Positions 59,601-64,000 of a stretch of 64,000 nucleotides of DNA are shown in pieces (position 1 is the stretch's first letter; the number at the start of each line of letters is the position of its first letter). The position numbers and the translations under genes are program-made. The notes beneath the pieces are model-generated. The model was not told the origin of the DNA and did no database searches. It worked only from the letters and a program-made list of their open reading frames with translations. Source of the stretch: Caprimulgus europaeus (Eukaryota > Chordata > Aves > Caprimulgiformes > Caprimulgidae); NCBI GenBank assembly GCA_907165065.1, contig OU015528.1:43639515-43703514 (forward strand), written 5' to 3'.

Positions 59601-62600
59601 GAGCTGCTTTAGTTGGTAACATGAGGGTCAGTCTAGTAATTTAAAGGTCAAGACAAAAGCATGTCACAGACTGCCTAATTTGATGAGAACGTTATACGCA
59701 GGGGTTTCCCCCTATGGAGCAGCATGTATTTTACAGGAGTTGCTTTTAATCTACCACTTAATCAGTTCCTCAGAAAGACAGATTGATCCTGTTTTGTGGA
59801 AAATAGGTAGGTTGCATTTCAAGATTATAATCTTTTCACAAGTCCAATGATTTTTTACAATTTTTCAAAATGACTGAATTAAAAGTGAAATGTTGTTTCA
59901 AGTCAAGCACCGATAAATCCACATTTCATATTGCAATCCCATAAATGTCTTCATGCCTGTGTATGACACCCAGTCATCAAGGCACCTAAGCAGCACAGAT
60001 CTGCTGATACTGGAGCAGAATCATACCCTAAACTGGAAATGCATCTTTTTTCCCCTCAATGTGCAAAAGAACCACAAGAAGCATTTAAATTTGTTGAAAA
60101 AAGAATTAAAAAAATTACTCCTTTCAAGTCTGTTATAAATAACTACTGCTCAAACAATTGAGCTGCTTCCTTTGGCTACTTTGACAAAGTTAACCTTGGT
60201 CTACCCCTCAGCTAGAGATACTGCTATCTTTGTGCAGACATCCTCATGTCAGTATTTACAAGGTCACAAAAAAAGAAACAACCTGCCCTTGCTCAGCTTT
60301 GCTAAACAAAAGAGAAAACATGTCTTTCTTCATTGGTATCAGCACTGTCACATGTCAGAATATATAAAACTCCAACTCAAACACAGTAAAAACAATCCAC
60401 AGAACTAGGTCTTTGCTGAAGGCATCTTGGTGAAGGCAGAGTTGCTCTGGTTTAGTGGCCATGTTATCCTTTTGCTGCTACATGGATAATTTGGTTTTCT
60501 GGTAAAGACAAGCACCATTCCAGTAATTCCTGTCACTTCCATAATTTCAGGCTCACTGAGATCCATTTCTTCTTTCAATTACACTGTTATTTTAGCTAGA
60601 AGACCAGGATGACTTCTTCCAATGTACATAACCAATAATAATACCTAAATGTATTGTCATGCTTCATATCCTCTCCTGTTAATATACTGACAGAGCATAT
60701 CAGTAATTCTAGAATAACAAAAAAAATACTAAAAAGCAAAGCCTAAAATTTACTGAAGTGAAACAATTTTAATTCTTCCTCTCAAGGAAAGGCAGTGAGA
60801 GGATAATATTTCAAGTTACTTAAAGTTTCTGAAGGTGTAGCTAAGCTGAAAAGGAGGAACCAAGCAAGAGTTTTGATCAGTCTGATTAACAGTTAACTGT
60901 CTTGAGGACAGCAGGATCCCTACCAGCTGCAGCCTTAAGCCCAAATTGCTTATATACCAGCCACATTTATTAGAGCTTTTGTACTTCTATCCATCACCTT
61001 ACAATGGGCAGTCTTCTTTACAAGCCAGGATGAACTGTATTAGAGACTACAAATTCATACGGCATCTGTGAGACTTACTACATGTGACCAAGCTTCCTTT
61101 CTGTCAGCCCCATTTAAAAATAAACTTGAATTTTCAAATTCAGATTTTGAATGTGAACAAAAGTAAATTTGAACAAAGTCTAAACTATTTGCAGAAACCC
61201 ATCTTTAATTCCCTCTATTCTATAATTACTCTAGGAAATGTTAACTTTTCATTATGTAAGTGCAAAATCAGCTATAAAAAGCTTACGTGGCCTGTTCGAA
61301 ATCACATTATTTTTAAATCATCATTTATTTGTAAGACTTACCTTGCTGAAAGAATGAAGGATCTCTCTACACTTTCAATGTTCAGTTCATTCTGATATGC
61401 TTCCTGGGTTGGCTTTTTAACCTTCAGTCGAGAGAGAAAACTTGACATTCAAATGGAAACAGTACTTATATGGTTGGTTTAGTTTTACTTACTGTAATCT
61501 CTTCTACATTTTTATTGCAGAAGGAGTACACTGGACAGAAAAATCTCAAAAGCAGAAGATCATACACCAGTCCAGAGAGCCCAGCTAAACGAGGATTACA
61601 TGCAGCCCACCATTTTATTTCAGTGTGGCCCCATACAAACACCGGAGACATACAGGGGAATGAAGCTCAGGAGTGTCAGACAACTCTCGCTGTGCTCCGA
61701 CAGCTGCGGCCCCTCTAAGCATCTCCTACAACTGGGAAAAAAAAGGCTCTGCTGCTGCTTGCAGGTCAAGATGTAGCCTACTGGTGTACGCCAGAGTGGC
61801 CCATAGCCCACGGTCTGGATCACCCTGCTGATACTTCTGAGCTACCAAGTTTCAAACATAAGGAGGTTTAAAAGTTAAGAGTGGTTTCGAACCACCATGA
61901 GACATCTGCTGTGACAGCTTGGGCCTGTGCACCAGACCTGCACTGCAGCTGGACTTGGTGCTTTTCTCTGACAGGACCAGAGACAAGTTACTTGATTCCC
62001 AAGGCGATGGTTTGTTGTTCTCACTAACTACCATGTCAGAGACTGCGTCAATATATGGTGTCCACATCCCTTATCGCTACCCAGAGGGGCTCAGGGCTGA
62101 ACTTTGATCGTTTTCACAAAGGCTCAAAAGCAAAAGCCGCATCTTCCCTCACAGTTACCAGATCCCTATAAACGATGGAGATCTGATCCACCAGAAGCTT
62201 ACCAGGCACACATCTCTGGTGTGGGTAATAAAAAGCAGTTACAAAGCAAGAGTGAGGCAGTCTAAACACAACACAATACAAGATGTAAGCAGGCAGGCTA
62301 TTTCAGAGTAGGCCAATACTGGATGAAATGCGACTGAGTTGATCCTGTAGCAACAGAGATTTTTAGGGAAACCTAGACAACAATCCCACAGATCATATTA
62401 TGCCAGAAACTTTAAGTATATAGGATTCCTCTGTAACATAAGCATCTTTAATATCTCTATTTAATATACTTGTGTTTTGAAAATTTGAAGGCCCGAGTTT
62501 AAACAGATTTGGAGAAAGACTCATTTTAATAAGGAACTCACCTTCATTCCAGCCAACGACAGCATGTTGTTGAGTTTATACATCCCTGACTGAACTGGAG

Positions 62601-62625
62601 TAGTATACAAGAGGGCATCATTGAA
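44649..62625 (-). CDS. FGD6: FYVE, RhoGEF and PH domain protein 6, C-terminal half (5' exons right of window)
   Basis: FGD6 is a Rho-family (Cdc42-type) guanine exchange factor that acts on endosomal and plasma membranes and the actin cytoskeleton. Nine exons join in frame: 62625-62542, 61421-61342, 56296-56194, 55681-55535, 54711-54609, 50816-50689, 49988-49860, 47542-47394 and 44685-44649. They give about 287 residues. In order these are the end of PH domain 1 (FNDALLYTTPVQSGMYKL onward), a FYVE finger with WIPD, RRHHCRACG and RVCDHC signatures, a Ser/Lys-rich linker (PSGRKQKKIPAALKE), and a full C-terminal PH domain ending WIEAFQEGTIL-stop. The match to human FGD6, recalled from memory, is close along the whole length. 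The DH domain and N-terminus are outside the window. Confidence 0.97.
44686..47393 (-). other. FGD6 intron, no further feature seen
   Basis: 2.7 kb intron, donor GTAAGA, acceptor CTAATAG. A small duplication of tattcattaaaaata occurs near 46,985-47,015. No mobile element was recognised. Confidence 0.8.
47394..47542 (-). CDS. FGD6: FGD6 coding exon, second PH domain
   Basis: 149 bases encoding 49 residues, DVAALESQPLLGFTVSEVKD onward, with the RVFQLLHKNTLFYIFKADD strands of the PH fold. Acceptor AAAATAG, donor AA|GTAAGA splitting the Lys codon. Confidence 0.96.
47543..49859 (-). other. FGD6 intron, no further feature seen
   Basis: 2.3 kb AT-rich intron, donor GTAAGA. No recognisable repeat, RNA or exon. 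Confidence 0.8.
49860..49988 (-). CDS. FGD6: FGD6 coding exon, start of second PH domain
   Basis: 129 bases, phase 0 at both ends, 43 residues. MSGYLHRSKGSKKPWKHLWF gives the first PH strands and the basic loop that usually contacts phosphoinositides. It is followed by VIKNKVLYTYAASE. Acceptor CTTTAG, donor GTAAGA. Confidence 0.97.
49989..50688 (-). other. FGD6 intron, no further feature seen
   Basis: 700-base intron with donor GTAAGT and acceptor CTCTTTAG. Nothing else recognised. Confidence 0.85.
50689..50816 (-). CDS. FGD6: FGD6 coding exon, linker between FYVE and PH2
   Basis: 128 bases encoding the split Asp and 42 residues: NQCTPKSGSPVNHKSPSSAL, then STVLHSIPSGRKQKKIPAAL. Rich in Ser, Pro and Lys, with no fold expected. 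Acceptor ATTTTAG, donor GAA|GTAAGT. Confidence 0.95.
51785..51792. repeat. 8-bp target site duplication, left copy
   Basis: ctctatag directly before the left transposon end. It matches gtctagag at 53,610-53,617 in 6 of 8 positions, and both copies fit the hAT target preference nTCTAGAn. Confidence 0.7.
51793..51831. repeat. Left terminal inverted repeat of the hAT element
   Basis: Starts caggggtcctcaaacttttt and continues through a gggggccgg block. The first 16 bases match the right end read inward, apart from one base. A related subterminal block, ggggccggactatagtttgg, follows at 51,852-51,871. Confidence 0.85.
51995..53115 (-). pseudogene. hAT transposase relic
   Basis: The frame begins at the ATG at 53,115 (MSKKK...), runs into a long A tract and then loses its frame in the region of the expected BED zinc finger. 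Further pieces lie at 52,924-52,685 (RKDKILRLKHGLTTQQNTFM), 52,745-52,338 (LCYFSLAHDGSNDVCDSAQL, WGKLFSVTTDGAPSMVG) and 52,375-51,995 (LKIATVFGSTCVCGQTLSRM, LRPRLTDEHLHHLLRP). The last piece is the hAT C-terminal dimerisation domain. Between TTDGAPSMVG and the ADIETVDPIYQ block the central part of the RNase H-like catalytic region is absent, roughly half of a normal ~600-residue enzyme. The lesions are at least two frame changes and this deletion. Confidence 0.88.
53571..53609. repeat. Right terminal inverted repeat of the hAT element
   Basis: ccgtatctggcccatgggct, then gtagtttgaggacccccg, ending at 53,609. The right-hand copy of the target duplication, gtctagag, follows at 53,610-53,617. Confidence 0.85.
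54609..54711 (-). CDS. FGD6: FGD6 coding exon, second half of the FYVE finger
   Basis: 103 bases encoding 34 residues, IVCQACSSNKHGLDYMKNQP then ARVCDHCYRELQKQ, and one base of the next codon. It carries four of the eight zinc-ligand cysteines (VCQAC, VCDHC) and the RVC signature that completes the PI3P-type pocket. Acceptor TTTCCAG, donor CAAG|GTAAAG. Confidence 0.97.
54712..55534 (-). other. FGD6 intron within the FYVE domain
   Basis: 823-base intron with an atypical donor, GTTGGG, after the Lys codon of CGK. The acceptor TTTCCAG is normal. Reading through the donor gives VGQFFYYLFC and then a stop. Confidence 0.85.
55535..55681 (-). CDS. FGD6: FGD6 coding exon, first half of the FYVE finger
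   Basis: 147 bases, phase 0 at both ends, 49 residues. After an acidic start (TDAEKQEENSPLGSK) come APIWIPDTRATMCMMC and EFTLTWRRHHCRACGK. These contain the WxxD motif, the first CxxC pair and the RRHHCRACG motif that contacts the head group in FYVE domains. Acceptor TTCTCCCAG. Confidence 0.97.
55682..56193 (-). other. FGD6 intron, no further feature seen
   Basis: 512-base intron, donor GTATAT. AT-rich unique sequence. Confidence 0.85.
56194..56296 (-). CDS. FGD6: FGD6 coding exon, end of first PH domain
   Basis: 103 bases completing a Ser codon and encoding 34 residues, SATERDEWLEAISKSIEEYT then KKRITFNPSKSLEE. The Trp in ERDEWLEAI is the near-invariant Trp of the C-terminal PH helix. Acceptor CCCAACAG, donor GTATAT. 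Confidence 0.97.
56297..61341 (-). other. FGD6 intron, no further feature seen
   Basis: 5 kb intron, donor GTAAGT. It contains a GC-richer patch at about 58,440-58,740 without a recognised repeat and several A/T homopolymers. Short open frames here carry no domain. Confidence 0.8.
61342..61421 (-). CDS. FGD6: FGD6 coding exon, first PH domain
   Basis: 80 bases encoding 26 residues, VKKPTQEAYQNELNIESVER then SFILSA, and two bases of a Ser codon. Acceptor GACTGAAG, which lacks a strong pyrimidine tract immediately before it; donor AG|GTAAGT. Confidence 0.95.
61422..62541 (-). other. FGD6 intron, no further feature seen
   Basis: 1.1 kb intron, donor GTGAGT. No repeat or exon recognised. Confidence 0.85.
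62542..62625 (-). CDS. FGD6: FGD6 coding exon, first PH domain
   Basis: 84 bases, phase 0, 28 residues starting FNDALLYTTPVQSGMYKLNN and ending LAGMK. It is the most upstream FGD6 exon in the window. Acceptor TATTACAG, donor AAG|GTGAGT. The preceding DH-domain exons lie right of the window. Confidence 0.97.
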
Positions 62626-64000
62626 CTGTAATACAGAAGCAATGCTTCTTAATGACTAAAGACTGTTTCAAGACAGATAATTTCAGATGCATTTTACTGG
62701 AAGTCCAGAACTCATACAGCACTGAGATCAACTGTCCAGAAGGGCATCTTCTACTTCCTATTATTCCACTTAGAACTCAAGGAACATTTTGATGTATGAA
62801 TTAGATAACAACAGCTGTCTAATTATATCCCCCTTGTGGTAAATATACATTTGACACATGAGTAAACAGTGTATGGATGTCAAAGAACAGGCTGTGAAAA
62901 CGGACAAAAACATTTCTCGTGTACACAGTTATACTGTATAACAAACTACTTTAAAACGATATTAGAATTAACCATTCAAACAAAGCAAAACATTCCAGAA
63001 ACTCAGAGACAGCAGAATTAAAATTTGTGACTGTAAAGACAAACTTATCCATGTGTACCACGTGAACTTTACCAGTTTAAACGTGCATCTAGTGTTTATT
63101 TCCTGTTCTACTAGACTGGCTTCATTCAGTGCACTTACTGAACAGCAATTAAGATTTTTTTTAAATTTTCTGTGTTGTTCAACACATGGACTCAAATTTC
63201 ATTTACTGCACATAAACACAGATCAGAAAACTGAACTGTCTCTAAGTTTTGCAAAATAACCAAATATTTTATGAGCTGTACTAAATCTTCACAACATGTT
63301 CAATAGAAAAAAAAAATCACTGCTCAAGTGTCTAAAGGTATACACACTAGCCTGCACATTTTTAAATCTAAAAAAAAAAACAAAGCCAAAAGCCACCTCA
63401 AAAACAAAACAAAGAGAATCCAGGTTAAGAGACACTCAAATTAGCAACATATGATTTGGGAAGTCCAGCTTGAGAAAGCATCAGATTTTTTAGAGTATTA
63501 GCTTAAACTGATATTATTTGCAGTTATCTCAGTGCTTTATATGCTACAAAGTCATCTCTTGAGCATAAGATAGGCACTTGCAAGTTTAGAATACATATTC
63601 CATTACTGTCTAGGGAAATAATTATTCATACTACATTAACTAAAAGACAGATTTCAGACAGGACTGTGGACCAATAATGCCACAAACTACACACAGCAAC
63701 ACTTGCTTTACTATCTAAACAGAAGAGAAAAAAAAAGGTTCAAGTGGAAACAGAAACTTCAGAGATGCACAGAAGTTTCAAAACAAAACAGTAGCAGAGA
63801 CAGGAAGAGAACCCAGCACTTAACTTCCAGCCCAGTGCTATGCTCAGGGTACAAGTGGGCTTGTGCAGGGGAAAGAGAGGAGGAGGGAAGGAGGGAGGGA
63901 AGGAAGGGTGCAATAGCAGCAGTGGGAGTTGCAGGTTTTAAGATCTGGTATGGTTAAATGGGATGGAGTAACTTGCAGTTCTCAAACTACCACAGATAAT
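62626..64000 (-). other. FGD6 intron (part)
   Basis: AT-rich intron sequence to the window edge. A purine-only tract of about 40 bases with GGA/GGGA repeats lies near 63,870-63,908. No exon was recognised. Confidence 0.8.

Overview
This window is vertebrate, and almost certainly avian, nuclear DNA. It has long AT-rich introns, small exons with GT-AG borders and a single CpG island. Its repeats are the standard bird set: a near full-length CR1 LINE, a 5'-truncated CR1 tail ending in the ATTCTATGAT repeat, and two ERVL-type LTRs. The species cannot be told from the sequence.

Two protein genes lie head to tail, both on the minus strand. The right part (about 41.5-64 kb) holds the 3' half of FGD6, a FYVE/PH-domain Rho-GEF. 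Nine coding exons run from 62,625 down to the stop codon at 44,649, followed by a roughly 3 kb 3'UTR. They encode the end of the first PH domain, the FYVE zinc finger, a linker and the whole C-terminal PH domain. The 5' exons, including the DH (GEF) domain, lie to the right of the window. About 3 kb downstream, a CpG island (about 37.85-39.45 kb) carries the promoter and probable untranslated exon 1 of NR2C1 (TR2 orphan nuclear receptor). Its coding exons run from 25,290 down to 4,795 and give the first ~414 residues, including the complete two-finger DNA-binding domain. The ligand-binding-domain exons lie to the left. The same FGD6-NR2C1 order and orientation is known from human 12q22 (recalled, not searched).

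All identifiable mobile elements sit in introns. The NR2C1 intron at the left edge holds a CR1 (1-~3,690) whose 5' end directly abuts a same-strand LTR (~3,690-4,191). NR2C1 intron 1 has a second LTR (~28.94-29.47 kb) and a CR1 tail (~30.73-31.47 kb). An FGD6 intron contains a 1.8 kb hAT/Charlie-type DNA transposon (51,793-53,609) with recognisable terminal inverted repeats, an imperfect 8-bp target duplication of hAT type, and a transposase gene broken by frameshifts and a central deletion.

The most interesting observations are: (i) an in-phase, skippable NR2C1 exon resembling the N-terminus of the paralogue NR2C2, which the human NR2C1 protein as I recall it lacks; (ii) the hAT element with its GC-rich head; (iii) the LTR-CR1 junction with a 16-bp tandem array in the CR1 leader; (iv) a weak splice donor inside the FGD6 FYVE finger whose read-through would truncate the protein. 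I found no convincing new multi-gene system.
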